From the NCBI GenBank assembly GCA_002633025.1, contig NMRB01001550.1, positions 105,768 to 169,767 on the forward strand: a stretch of DNA of 64,000 nucleotides, given 5' to 3'. The stretch comes from Notospermus geniculatus. Its lineage: Eukaryota > Nemertea > Pilidiophora > Heteronemertea > Lineidae. Each line of letters begins with the position of its first letter. Positions within the stretch are counted from its first letter, which is position 1. Shown here one piece after another: positions 34,601 to 45,808 of the stretch. A program made the position numbers and the translations under genes. The notes under the pieces were generated by a model. That model was not told where the DNA came from. It searched no databases and worked only from the letters and a program-made list of their open reading frames with translations.

Positions 34601-36751
34601 AATAGACCTCAAACCAAGGGACTTGGAATCAACAGTTGAATGGTTGGGCAAATGACTCTCATGTCATACAACATAACAACATTCAAACCAAAGGTAATTC
34701 ATGTGAAATACAGGGCTACAATTTTACCACGGCCACCATAGCCATGGCCTTGGGTGCCCACCCCCAAAAATGTGCAGCGGCCTTGGCCACCATAGCCATG
34801 GCCTTGGGTGCCCACCCCCAAAAATGTGCAGCGGCCTTGGTGCCCCTGTTAAATCTTACTTGACTTCATCATTACCCAAGGCCAAAATGGCAGTGCCCCA
34901 CAAAATTTTAAATTCTAGCCCTGGAAATATACTCTCAGTGTATAGTTTGATTGAGTCATTCTGGGTGAATCAGTGGTTCCCAGGCCTGTGGTCAGTTTTC
35001 ATTGGTTTGAATGGCTTTGTAAAAGCTTGCTCAACTTGCAGAGGTTAGGCACTTGAACCAAAAATCTAAAACACATTTTTTTGGAGAAACTAATTAAAAT
35101 AATTCACTCATATCACACAAACTTGCTAGCATTCTACGTGAAATAGGCCCATGTGAAATTCTGTGGTGAAATAATGACTATTCCTCGTCTTTCTAGGCCT
35201 CTGAAATCAGGCATTGTCTCCCTAATTAGCAAAGAGTAATGCAACTGTTTTTGTGTCATCATAGTTGTTAATCATTCAGTACAAAGCATCATCTGTGCAA
35301 GTTTCAAGCAAATCGAAACAGTAGTTTAAGAGTTATGCCGAACTTGTAACAACCCTTCATTTCTGCCCAGCCCCTTTAATTACACTGGTAACTCAGTTGT
35401 CAGTGCACGATATCACCAAATTCTTACTTCACATTGGCCCTACGAAGGAAGTTACAATTTTTAAACCTCCTCTATGCAAGGCTTTGGGAATCTTACGCAG
35501 CGGGACCCCTAATATAATTTTCTACATTTTCCTCAAACCAAAGCGGTGCTGCTTCTCTGTTGATTTTGCCAATGGAAAATTACCTATTTTATTTTTCCTT
35601 GGCACCTTTCGTAATTCAAACAGTACAGGACAACACCGTACAGCGACTGTGGCTTTTTGAGAGCCTGGCAGGTAGACAGCTGGTCTGGAAAGGAGGGAAT
35701 TGAAATTTTCTATCAATCTAAAGAATGAGAAATGTGCATGAAAGTGTCCATTAGACTGGACCAGGGTGACATGGAGCTTTAGCCAACAAACATCTGATCA
35801 AGTGGTTGATGAGGCAGGTTAGATATGATTCACTGTAACTTCTGTACTTGGGACACCAATGGCACTGGCAAAATGCCAGAAGTAGAAGAGAAAGAGTATC
35901 TTAGATAGATGTGTCTGATGACTTAGACATCTGCAGGGAGACACTCCACTGTAGTTTTCATTGGCTGTTGACTTATACCAGCCATGTGACCAAGAAAGGG
36001 GAGCACGTACTTTGTAAAAGCCCCTCTTGCGAATATGAACGTAGTATTTTTAACCTGGTCCCCTTCTTCTATGCACCCAGCCGGCGTGATCAACAGCTGA
36101 CCATCTGGTGAAAATGCTAACCGCCGAAAAAACGACCGCATTGTTTCATCGTGAAACATTTTGAACTGTCTGACTTTGCCGTCGTCACCAACAGGATTGG
36201 ATGGGAGTGACATCTTGTTCACTTTGTGTAAACACTGTTTCGAGTCGATTTTATATATCCGACAACATCTGAAAAAGCAGAAAACAGTTACTCGCATGAA
36301 TGATTAACAGAATCTGATGGCTTGTATATCAGAATCATAGCAAAATNCCTACCATTTGGTGAGAACCTCACCACATTAACCCCCTTATTATGTCGGACGA
36401 GTGTTGATAGAAATCCTATTTTGATTTTACCCTCATCTGTTGCAATGACTTCCCATATCTGAAAAACAAATTTTGGTAAATTACAAGTGCAGGTATGCCG
36501 AAATCAACCTAACATGACCAACACTACAGGAACACTGTAAGTCTCAATTCTAGCAGAAGTATCATATTCACTCTTCCCAAATTCTTCTTATAATAGATAT
36601 GATTTTAAAATCTTCTGCCAATTCTTACCCGGATACTTCTATCTGATGCTGATGTCACCATTCGTCTAATTTTTCCATTATACTTTTGGAAGTCTATGCT
36701 ATAGATGGGTTCCCTGTTGTGCCATGATATTTCTGGAGTGCACAACTTCAT
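31662..36751 (-). CDS. CHAF1B: CHAF1B, chromatin assembly factor 1 subunit B (p60), with an internal gap
   Basis: CAF-1 p60 is a WD-repeat protein that works with p150 and ASF1 to deposit H3-H4 behind replication forks and repair sites. Exons on the minus strand, all phase-consistent: 36751-36629 (ATG directly after a TTTTACAG acceptor), 36458-36353, 36268-36011, 35684-35584, 33984-33921, 33733-33608, 33251-33122, 32861-32791, 32538-32342, 32236-31974 and 31859-31662 (stop TGA). Diagnostic segments are [74 protein letters not shown] and [12 protein letters not shown] followed by [17 protein letters not shown]. The tail is acidic and polar, with three ASF1-binding-like motifs ([27 protein letters not shown]). 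About 100 residues (roughly WD2 to WD4) are missing between the second and third exons, only 84 bases apart, where an N lies at 36347. This is most likely an assembly gap and not a real deletion. The short exon 33984-33921 was accepted because it alone restores the frame between its neighbours. Confidence 0.95.
34047..35377. mobile_element. 1.33-kb element with about 425-bp terminal inverted repeats, in a CHAF1B intron
   Basis: The left end AAAGGGGCTGGGCAGAAATG and right end CATTTCTGCCCAGCCCCTTT begin inverted repeats of about 425 bases at 80 to 90 percent identity by eye. The unique centre contains a 56-base unit repeated twice in tandem (34726-34840, CCATAGCCATGGCCTTGGG words). There is no transposase frame. 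Target duplication is not obvious. Confidence 0.8.
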
Positions 36752-37207
36752 CTGTAAAATAAAGAATTACTGGTATAAAAGTTACAGAGACTCTTCAACT
36801 GCCGATAACATGAGGAAGTTCCAGTTGGTCAGCGGTATTCTTCATCCCATATGATATATCGGTGGTACACAGCTGGTACAGACTGGATTGACTGGACTTA
36901 ACGACATGACCGGTATCCCCCACCCATGCCTAATAATAGCCTAGGCTAGGCCTACAATACATGTTAAACAAACAAAAAGCAAACCAACAAGTTACAACTT
37001 CGTCTTAAAACTGTCAAGGCCACTTAAAATTAATAAATTGTTTTACATGGCCGCCCGCCTCAATTTTTTGGTGCCGCCTGGATTTTTTAAATATTTTATA
37101 TTTTTCAAAAAGTCCATTTTTTCATCCCAAAAACCATTAGAGATCGTCAGTGCAAGCTCAGTCATGACGGCAGCAAGTGCCCATGGGGGTGATTTGCTAC
37201 CCACAAA

Positions 37208-37615
37208 GTGCAGGGTGCGTGCAGCTTATGGAGCACCAAATTTAAGACCTTTTTAAGACTTTTTAAGACCGAGTATCGGCAAAATTTAAGACCTATTTTC
37301 TTCTAAATGAAGCACCCGGGCAGACCACTGACACGGTTTCCGTGACGGAAAAAATGCCAGGGATCAACATGGCGAAGAAGGCGGGTACTTGGGTGGGGGG
37401 TCTGGGGGGCCCTCCCCCATAAAAATTTTGATCTTTAGAAGCCCAGAGATGCGATTTCCCGGCATCTCCTGCCAACTTTTTTTACAACTGCCTTGATATG
37501 AAATTTAAGACCTTTTTAAGACCTTCCCACAGAAATTATCAAATTTAAGACTTTTTAAGGCCTTGAAAATGAAAGTGCCAAATTTAAGACTTTTTAAGAC
37601 CTTGCACGCACCCTG
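37208..37615. mobile_element. Element with CAGGGTGCGTGCA termini and TTTAAGAC internal repeats
   Basis: CAGGGTGCGTGCA at the left is inverted as TGCACGCACCCTG at the right. AAAGTG is present on both outer sides (at 37202 and 37616), a possible 6-base target duplication. The interior repeats AAATTTAAGACNTTTTTAAG. CAGGG-type ends are common in hAT-like elements, but hAT usually duplicates 8 bases, so the family is uncertain. Confidence 0.65.
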
Positions 37616-38935
37616 AAAGTGGAAAAATGACATTGACAGCTAGGCAATCAGAAGTGACCCTCAAAGTATAGAAGGGCTGTACAAAATGTTGAGATATTGA
37701 GAAATTAAAAGTGATTTTCCAGTATTGGTGATCTCTGCTGTCCTTCTTCTTGTCGAGGAAAAATATAAACTATAAAATGCCCTAGGCTACTCACCAACAT
37801 TTCAGAAGTTGGAGTCATGTAAAACAAAGAAAGTGCCAGTGGCCCAATCCCAATCACAACACAGTGTGACATCTCATGTCAGTGGTGACAGTGTCACTTA
37901 TTGAACAAACCCTATGAATGAATGATTATCAAGTCTAGACACGCATCAATGAACAGCAACATGCAGAAGAGGGCGCCAATGTAGGCGTAGGCCTAGGCCT
38001 AAGTGGCTTGTGTGCCATGTGTGCATGGTGTGCGTGCATGCTGTGCATGGATGAAGATGAATGAATGAATGAACATTCATTGGTGAAGATTTTGGCTTCG
38101 CCTGGAGTAAACAACTGGTAAACGACTCGTCAGAATTCCGTTTCTGCTCGCTGCTTACTTTTCCAAAGTTATGGTTTTGGCGGAGAGCACCGCAATTTTG
38201 AAATAAAATGTCAATATAGTACTTTATTCAACAAGTTTCATTTTAGTTAGCTGCGAATTCACTGACAAATACGGCGCCACATCCCACAATGCCCGGAGTT
38301 TTATATGGGACGATATTCAAACCAAATTTGGGACTAAAGTACCCAGTGGCGCTAGTTCACAGAGTTTTCCGATGATGGAGAAAACAAATATTTAGTGCAT
38401 GATACAGACAGTCAGACCTTATTTATTAACCTTGATTACTGTTTTAATGACAAAATATTCCAACAAAACTGTTCAATGTCATTGGTTCAATGTAATAGGA
38501 ATTTTGACCTCTTCTGCTGCCCGTAATTAGTTTGGGTGACTGCGCATTTCTTTGCGCATCGAGCGAAATGGTGGCAAATTCGACTCCGATTTTCACTTCT
38601 GCGGTTTATTCCCCGGCCTCATGCATCATGAACTTGTTAAATTTTTAGATTTCAAATGATAAGTTACAATGACAAAGGTTAGCTCTAACTTTCTATGTAT
38701 TCGGCTACCCTATATCTGGTGACAGGCGCTGCATTTCATGATTTTGTCGTTGACGTTGAGGAGAGTAGGCCTACGACGCGCGCACGCACGTGCGCCCGCC
38801 ATGCATTCATGATGACATGCACTGCAATGTACGTGGGCCATGTACATGTGCACACAGAGGCCTAGGCCCTATGTATATGCTATGGCAGTGGTTAGCTAGC
38901 ATGCAAAAATGCAGTGCAGGCCACGCCCACATTTG

Positions 38936-38998
38936 NTCATACACTCTCGCGAAATTCGCGAAAATTTCCTGCCCGCGAAATTTTCCTGCTTTACAGTA
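38936..38998. mobile_element. Truncated element against a single N
   Basis: GCGAAATTTTCCTGCTTTACAGTA matches, in pieces, the right end of the full element at 40977-41490. The left part is absent and replaced by the N at 38936, which implies a collapsed gap. Confidence 0.6.
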
Positions 38999-39562
38999 TG
39001 TCATTATGACTATTTTTGAAGCATGCATCTAGCCACTGTTTGCTTCATGAAGTGAAAGACTAATCTGAAGTATGGTCAAAGCAAGCATATGCTAACCATT
39101 CTCTGACATCCTTTTTAAGTTGAACAATGTAATGCTTGGTCATACCGGCCCACTATCACTATCAGTTAATCTCCTGCCCTCCAGCCATCCAATCGTAAAT
39201 AATCTTCCCATTCAGGTGAGCATTTTGAAGAATGGTTACTACCAAGTTAAGCATGGACATTGGGCACTTCCTTCATATGCAGAGAAATATTTCAAATCAT
39301 AATGCTGTCATTTATGTTGTTGATAATATTGAATTAACTGAAATATTTATTTGGAATAATCCCTGGCCAGTGGACATGATTACAATAATTTTATAATTCT
39401 TCAATACACATGAAATTCTGACAATTTTTTACCTTCCGTCATAAACTTTTTTTAGGTAAGATCATAAACATTTGTAATATATTTATGGTAAGATCTGGGA
39501 ATTTATAGTCACAGGGTGGATATTTAGTCTCCAATAAGACTCATTTAAGACTCAAACATGTC

Positions 39563-39760
39563 AAATGTGAGGCGGTCTAGGAAAACCCGTCGGATGTCAC
39601 GTTTGAGGAAAGTGTTAATGGCCTTGGGGAAACCTGTATATTCAATAGCTGAAACGCACTACGTAACAGGTGAACAGTAGCAGATCAATGCACAGGCAAT
39701 CTAACAACCCTTGTTGATCACTCAGCGACTTCCGACGGGTTTTCCCAGAAACTCCGTCAC
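39563..39760. mobile_element. Miniature element, GGCGGTCTAGGAAAACCCGT termini
   Basis: GGCGGTCTAGGAAAACCCGT near the left end is mirrored by ACGGGTTTTCCCAGAAACTC near the right. Its interior closely matches 60773-60968. Confidence 0.75.
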
Positions 39761-40860
39761 AACTGCCTTGCGGTCACCACATCCATGACAATCGATCAAA
39801 AGGTATCACCAAGGATACTACCTGCAATTAATTTCGATGCAATGAACCAACATCGATAAGGCTTGGATGGAAAATGTGCAGAGTATTGATTCTGTTAAAT
39901 TTTTATAGGGGTTACATCAATTACTGAAGTACTTACTACACATGGTGCCATGAGACCTCATGATAGGAATACCAACACATGTTCAAAGGTATGCGTGACA
40001 ATGGCCATTGGCTAGTTGAGAAGGCCTGGCCTGTGGGTTTCAACATCAATAGGTTCATGCAAGCATTTCAAAGTTGTATTTGGAAAAGAACATGTAAACT
40101 GCCATTTGCATAAGGATTTTAGGGCTACTTATCAACTAATGTAAAGGTCATGTGGTGAGAAAATGCAGAATAATATTTCGATTTTAATTCTGAGCCGCTT
40201 GTCTGAAACCTGCCCTCCCAGTGATGGATGTCCCTTACTGTTGCAGATAGTGTTTTTATGAAAAAATCATCAAAAAAATCAAAGCACCCAATAACCAAAA
40301 TAAACAGATGATCAATGGCATAAGATGCAATATCATTACATTCTTTTAAAGGTGGATGTTCATTATTCATGGTGCATTGCCATGGTGAGAAATTCTAGAA
40401 GAGGGGCACCGGTAATATAATACAATGAAGTAAGATGTAAGAAAGTGTAGAATGGTTGTATGCTATGACATGATGATTGGGGCTTTTCAGCAGCAGGCCT
40501 TTACATTCCCCAAAATTAACAACGTTTAACGTCGGAGCCCAAATTAAGGGCGCCCAAATTTGAGTATTGTTTTACATTTAAATGGGAATCTCAGATGCCT
40601 GGAAATGCCGTCTGTTATCCTCTATTTTCAAAACATTTTCTAACGAGAGGGGGTCCCTCCCCCCACCCGATCGCGCCCAGAAATAGCCCAAATTAGGGAA
40701 TTTTTATTATAAAGGCCTGAACACTGTTCCGAATGTAGTGCTACTCCAGATTTGGTATCAATTCTCAAGCTTCTTTTCTTCCACTATTATAACATGAACA
40801 TATCGATGGGTGCCGTGTTGATCAGCAACAAGATAATAATGAAGAAATTTGATAACACCA

Positions 40861-40975
40861 TAACACCTTTTTCATGATCAACTATATGTATTATTGAGAC
40901 GAGCTTTCGACCGCTACTATGTCTTCATCAGACCTGATGAAGATCTAGTAGGGTTCGAAAGCTCGTCTTCCATTA
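40861..40975. mobile_element. Inverted fragment with CTGATGA and GAAA words
   Basis: GACGAGCTTTCGA and ACTATGTCTTCATCAG are mirrored by CTGATGAAGATCTAGTAGGG and TTCGAAAGCTCGTC, so two copies of a hammerhead-like segment face each other. It directly adjoins the element at 40977. Confidence 0.45.
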
Positions 40976-40976
40976 T

Positions 40977-41490
40977 TACTGTAAAACGGGAAATTTTTGC
41001 GGATGGTTTTTTTCGCGGACCCTCAGTATTTCTGCCCCAGAATAATATTTTGCGCCTTTATAATTAACAGAGCCGTAGACGTGATTTCCCGGCATTCAGG
41101 CCACCATCATCCTCTATGGGAAGCAGTTTCATTCATAAATACAAGCAGTTTCAAGAGCACCGAAGTTCCATGTGCTCTTGTTTTGACTGGAGACTGACCA
41201 CGTGGCTTTGTTGTGTCTGGTTTGGGACCATAAGTATTCGCGGCTAATGACGGCCGGCTCATCTTCAACGCGAGTATCGGATGATCGGAACACTATTCTG
41301 AATGTGGAGTTTACCGAGTTGCAAGTTTCAGCGTGATTTATTGGCAAGTACTAGCATTATGCAAATTGTGTCTTATTTTTGCGGTCGTGCCGACAATGTT
41401 GAATTGAAAAAATTTTTACGCGTATTAAATTTGCGGATGTGATAGGACCGCAAAATTAAAACGTCCGCGAAAATTTCCCGTTTTACAGTA
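40977..41490. mobile_element. Element with TACTGTAAAACGGGAAAT termini
   Basis: TACTGTAAAACGGGAAAT at the left is mirrored by ATTTCCCGTTTTACAGTA at the right, with GCGGA words inside each end. It is 514 bases long and has no coding frame. A TA target is likely from the flanks. Confidence 0.75.
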
Positions 41491-41832
41491 TTATAACATG
41501 ACTAATGGAAAGCAAATAGAGTTACATACAAACAATGCTTTCACAACAAATTCTGAAAACTGTTTTTTCAAATATTTGGAATGCTATCACAGTGACAGTC
41601 TGGCGAAAATAATGTTTTTCCTGCCTGAGTCAGAACCACTTTAATCAGTAGCCTAATGGCCAGTGAAAAAGTACAAATATTAGGATAATAGATGCAAATA
41701 TAGACCCTTATGTCAGTCAACCGTTAACCAATGACTTTCAAATGCCTGAAATGGAAAACCTGATATTATGGTTCATGGACAAACAGTGAAATGAGGTTAT
41801 TCAATCAAATACAGTCTGCAGTGCATACTTAC

Positions 41833-42094
41833 TATATGGGAACGAATTTGGCTGTACAACATTGACAAACTTCTTTGCCATTTCATAGAGTGGGCGGAGA
41901 CCACCATCATGTGCAGTATTATCAGCAGAGTATTTGCTCCCAGAAGGGAGAGGACCCCATGAGATGTTGCTGTATTTGTCCGCTGTGTTTCCCTTCCCAT
42001 CGGTGATGTTTGCAGGCGTTATTGTTGCAGTCGATGAGTAACCAACGAGGGTTAGGATTAAAATGAGTGATAATATCACTGGCACACGATCCAT
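41833..42094 (-). CDS. Prominin-like protein, signal-peptide exon only
   Basis: Prominins are five-transmembrane glycoproteins of plasma-membrane protrusions. The exon starts at ATG 42094-42092, follows an acceptor (TTCTTTTGCAG, about 42174) with a 5' UTR stretch, and ends at a GTAAGT donor after 41833 in phase 1. It codes 87 residues: a signal peptide (VILSLILILTLVGYSSTA), a polar segment with N-x-S/T sites, and GGLRPLYEMAKKFVNVVQPN followed by SFPY. This matches the conserved start of prominins (FELVHIFLYVVQPRDFP in the human protein). No downstream prominin exon is recognisable in the 5 kb before CHAF1B on the same strand, so the gene is incomplete here. It may continue in the collapsed gap at 38936, have been misjoined, or be a solitary exon. 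Confidence 0.7.
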
Positions 42095-42270
42095 CTTGTT
42101 TCTAATGACGGAATGTTTTTCACTTTTTGGCAGTACTTGTAGTTGAATATCTCAAACGTTAGATGCTCTTCATTCTGCAAAAGAACCATGATACCATCAA
42201 TAAAATGATGTTCAGAGTACGGTACCTCGTTGTTCAGAATTCTGGTTGACCTGAAATAGATTATCTACGG

Positions 42271-42709
42271 GGCGGATCCAGGACATTTGGGAAAAGAGGG
42301 GGCACCCTGTGCTAGGAACATTGAAAGGGGCTGTTCACTTAAGGCTCAATTGTACAATATAAATCTAAAAATTACATTGCCCAGGACCCATATTCATAAA
42401 ACTACTTAAGTGTATGACACTTATCCTTTGTTCAACACAAAAGATAAGTACCCCACATAGACTTAAGTAGCTTTATGAATACGGGGCCTGGCCTCTTTCT
42501 TGCTTATTTCATACTCGCCTCACGCCTGACTGCACAAGCCTCCACTGGAGAGTCTACTCAGGCCAATAGGCCAAAAATGTGGTTTTTGGGATTTTGTAAA
42601 ATTGACCCTTAGGTGAACAGCCCCTTTGCACCCAATTCCAGAATTTCACGGTCGATTTTACAGATTTGTAGGCCAAAAGGGGAGGCGAGCACCCCTCTGG
42701 ATCCACGCC
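42271..42709. mobile_element. GGCGGATCCA element carrying two nested insertions
   Basis: The outer element has GGGGCGGATCCAGG at the left and TCTGGATCCACGCCT at the right. Inside it, 42325-42627 has ends AAGGGGCTGTTCACTTAAGG and CCTTAGGTGAACAGCCCCTT. Inside that, 42381-42491 is a foldback with ACCCATATTCATAAAACTAC and its complement. Three insertion events are therefore stacked. Confidence 0.75.
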
Positions 42710-43751
42710 TGTATCTAGATAAGCAATGATTGGTATTCAGGATACTCACAAGTCCACTGGATACGACCCCGCTGAAAGAGGCTGTAACCTAATGTAACAT
42801 TTCTTGCAATCAACTCATGAGAAGTACCAAACAGAAACGTTCTGTATTCCAATCCAAACGAAAGTGAGAACTACACATTCAGGAACTGCCCACTCAAATT
42901 TATGACAGATCTGACATTTCCAAATCAAATGCAGACAAGATAAGAAAGTCAAAGAATGTCTGATGTGTGTTGATTTTGATATGAGAGAGTGAACAAATAA
43001 CACTATAGGTGTGTGAAGCTGGTCAAACCACAGTATGATGTGACCAAGAACCCATTCGCAACACCCCAACTTCAGACCAGTGATGTCCTTGTCCAAGAAT
43101 ACCAATCATCTCTCACCTTTTGTCATAAAAAAAAGCACAAGACATGACATGATGTTGAAGAAAAATTCTACGATTTTGGAATATTCCTGAACAAACAAAA
43201 CTTTGGCAGGACGTGCTCAACCAAGTATTTTTATGCAAATTTTTAAATTGTGCTCACAGATGTGGTCCACATCTGTGAAGTGGTGTGAGACACAACTTCA
43301 ACTAGGAACTGGGATGACACTCTCATTCTTTCTACGAAACCTGAGAGGCAGGTAGGCCTAGTTCAGGCAAAGAATGACATGCAGGCAGGCCTGATGTCAT
43401 CTTCATAGGAATAGGATAGGATACAACAAATCTCCCAAACTTCACCTCTGTATTCCATTATAATCCAATCCTGAAATATATGTACGTTTATATCCACCTG
43501 AGGCTTTGGAATAGTCATATCATGAGTCACTCATCATAATACGATCCTAACTCAACTGATCCTGTGTGGTGATGACACCAAAAAATGACGTCATTTCCAA
43601 GTAGAAATAAGAAAACATCGAATTCCAAGGTTTGACAAGGCCCACTGATTTTAAGACTATGGGTCGTATTTTAGAGCGCTCCTTAACGTTAAAGTCTACT
43701 TTAAGTCTAACCATCAGGAACAATAGATTTAAAGGTGGACCTTAATGTTAA

Positions 43752-44907
43752 AGCTGAACTGCATGCATAAAACGAGGACCTCTCACGTTTAAAAAAAACG
43801 CCCGCGCCACAGCGCGGGCAGTACCCGAAATAACCTGGGACATCCGCCATGTTTTAGTGGGACTCCAAACATGATAGAGTACCGAAGCATGTAGGTGGCA
43901 GCACCTTATTTGCGTCCTGACCATCAACAAGTGGAAGTCACGCTGTATGTACATGTGCATGTAGGCCTACATACCAGAAGCCCATGTAAGGCCATCGGTA
44001 TGTACAGGCTATACAGACAGTACACGCCCATCGCATGAAATGGCGGAAGAGCCGAAATAAAACAAATTGAGAAGCTTGTTATACGTCTAGCCCTGACAGA
44101 CTATCATACACTCAAAAATTAGCCTACAGCATTCACTTGCCAGATGTTTCACCTATCGGGCCACGCCTATCCATACTAGGCCTCCGGAACATGCACACAC
44201 TGAGCTAAGGGACAAACAAAAACACCCTAATTTAGGCCTAGCAAATATGCCATGAGAACCGAGGCCGAAATGAAAAAAGACGGAAAACAGTAATATGAAG
44301 GAATGCTCACCTGATACACATCCTGATAGTCAAAAGTAGCCAACAGCGGAAAATTTTGTTCACAAGTAGGGCCTACATGTATTCCTCGCCACCGAATGTT
44401 GACGTGTCATGGCCCTATTGTGCCTTTCCTGTAGCCTCGGTCATATGATCAATACTCGATGAACGGACAATAGGCCTACATCGGCATTTACCCCATTGTG
44501 AAACCTGGAGACGAATCCAATACGCAATAATTTCGCCGAGAAAAAGGACTCGAATAAACACAGCGGACCGCTGGTCTAGTGGAAAACGCACCGGTCTTCC
44601 AAGCCTAAACTTGGAGGTTCGAATCCGGATCCGGGCTATTCCTTTTTTCATTTGAATACTTTTTCAGTTGGGTATTTCGCTTTCTGACATGTAGACCCAC
44701 AAGTACATGCACTCACAGCGTTGATCACTTGTTGATGGTCAGGCCGCAAATAAAGTGCTGCCACCTACATGCTTCGGTACTCTATCATGTTTGGAGTCCC
44801 ACTAAAACATGGCGGATGTCCCATGTTATTTCAGGTACTGCCCGCGCTGTGGCGCGGGCGTTTTTTAAAAACGTGCGAGGCCCTGGTTTTATGCATGCAG
44901 TTCAGCT
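43752..44907. mobile_element. 1156-bp non-autonomous element with TTAA target duplication
   Basis: It is flanked on both sides by TTAA (43748-43751 and 44908-44911). The ends AGCTGAACTGCATGCAT and ATGCATGCAGTTCAGCT start inverted repeats of about 182 bases that include a GCCCGCGCCACAGCGCGGGC hairpin. The interior has no transposase. TTAA targets are typical of piggyBac-type transposases, though the terminus does not start with the usual CCC. It carries a tRNA-Gly-like pseudogene at about 44566-44643. Confidence 0.85.
44566..44643 (+). pseudogene. tRNA-Gly(TCC)-like sequence inside the TTAA element
   Basis: A box-A-like TGGTCTAGTGG, an anticodon loop CTTCCAA and a box-B GGTTCGAATCC are present in the right order and are followed by a T run. 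The acceptor and T-stem arms pair poorly, so a working tRNA is unlikely. Confidence 0.45.
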
Positions 44908-45808
44908 TTAAGGAACGTTCTAAAATACGGGCCGTGAAGGGCCTCAATTATAAATATAAGGGCCTTGGATTATAAGATACCGGCAAGAAAGACAAGTCGA
45001 TTGACGTATGTTTCATCAAAATCGGCCCAGGCGTTGCGGAGCTATCGTTGATAAACCTCGCGCCAATCGGAACTGGAATGGAGAGTAGGGCTAGGATTTG
45101 CCTAGAAATCGCCCCCTTCACTTCAGTTCAGAAAACTGCCTGGGGCCGCCCATGATGATGCAATGGCAATCGTTTCAATTGGCAACTATTCTACTGAGTT
45201 GAGTAGGCTACTTATCTTGTCCAGGAGAGATGGATGCACTTGAGTTCAGCAGAAATTTATAACGAAAGTGATAGGCAGGCAGCACACCATGACATCACAG
45301 TGCAGTGCTGCTGCGCATGCATTCCAAACGCAGCACAAGAAGAACGCCCAACCCCATGACGTCCCAAGCCAAATGTCATGCAGCTTTTGTTTGCAGAAAA
45401 TAAATGGGCGTCAACCAACACGATTCATACCTTCAATAGAGGATACAGTCACGAAATTCCATTGTCTTCGCATTCTACATTGTCACACCATCTCTCTCAG
45501 CCGGTCAGACTTGCGTTTGGGCGTCCTAAAAGCACGAAATCTTTGTATAATAATAGAGATATGAAATCGACATTCCCATGCAAGATTGAACACGGCGGCG
45601 ATTGACAATCTCGTACTTCGGGTCAAAAAGATGTATACATCTTGCACGTATCACTGCATGGGCGGACACACCTGGATACGGGAATGGAATGGCGATTGGG
45701 CCGCCATCTATTGGCTATATGTAGAACTGAATATGTCAGCTTTAGAGCTCAAAAATTCCCCTCTTGGGTCATGTACAGGCTGTTTGTCTCCATGTCGCTC
45801 AGAGCATG

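Larger units (their letters stand above)
36760..41832. other. Region between CHAF1B and the prominin-like exon
   Basis: It should hold the CHAF1B promoter and 5' UTR exons and, if the locus is intact, the downstream prominin exons; I cannot identify either. Contents are the element at 37208-37615, a truncated element against the N at 38936, the element at 39563-39760 and the hammerhead-like piece at 40861-40975, followed by the element at 40977-41490. An open frame at 40125-40370 (-) has no recognisable family. Confidence 0.5.
43661..44933. mobile_element. Foldback element split by a TTAA-target element
   Basis: The two halves (43661-43751 and 44908-44933) together match the intact hairpin at 1501-1619, including GGGTCGTATTTTAGAGCG and GGAACGTTCTAAAATACG. 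The break is at the TTAA in the word AATGTTAAGG. Confidence 0.8.

Noticed and set aside
40125-40370. Next prominin exon on the minus strand
   Set aside because: It has a hydrophobic stretch but no cysteine-rich segment or splice sites in the expected phase.
44566-44643. Functional tRNA-Gly(TCC)
   Set aside because: The acceptor and T-stem pairing fails at several positions and it lies inside a transposable element.
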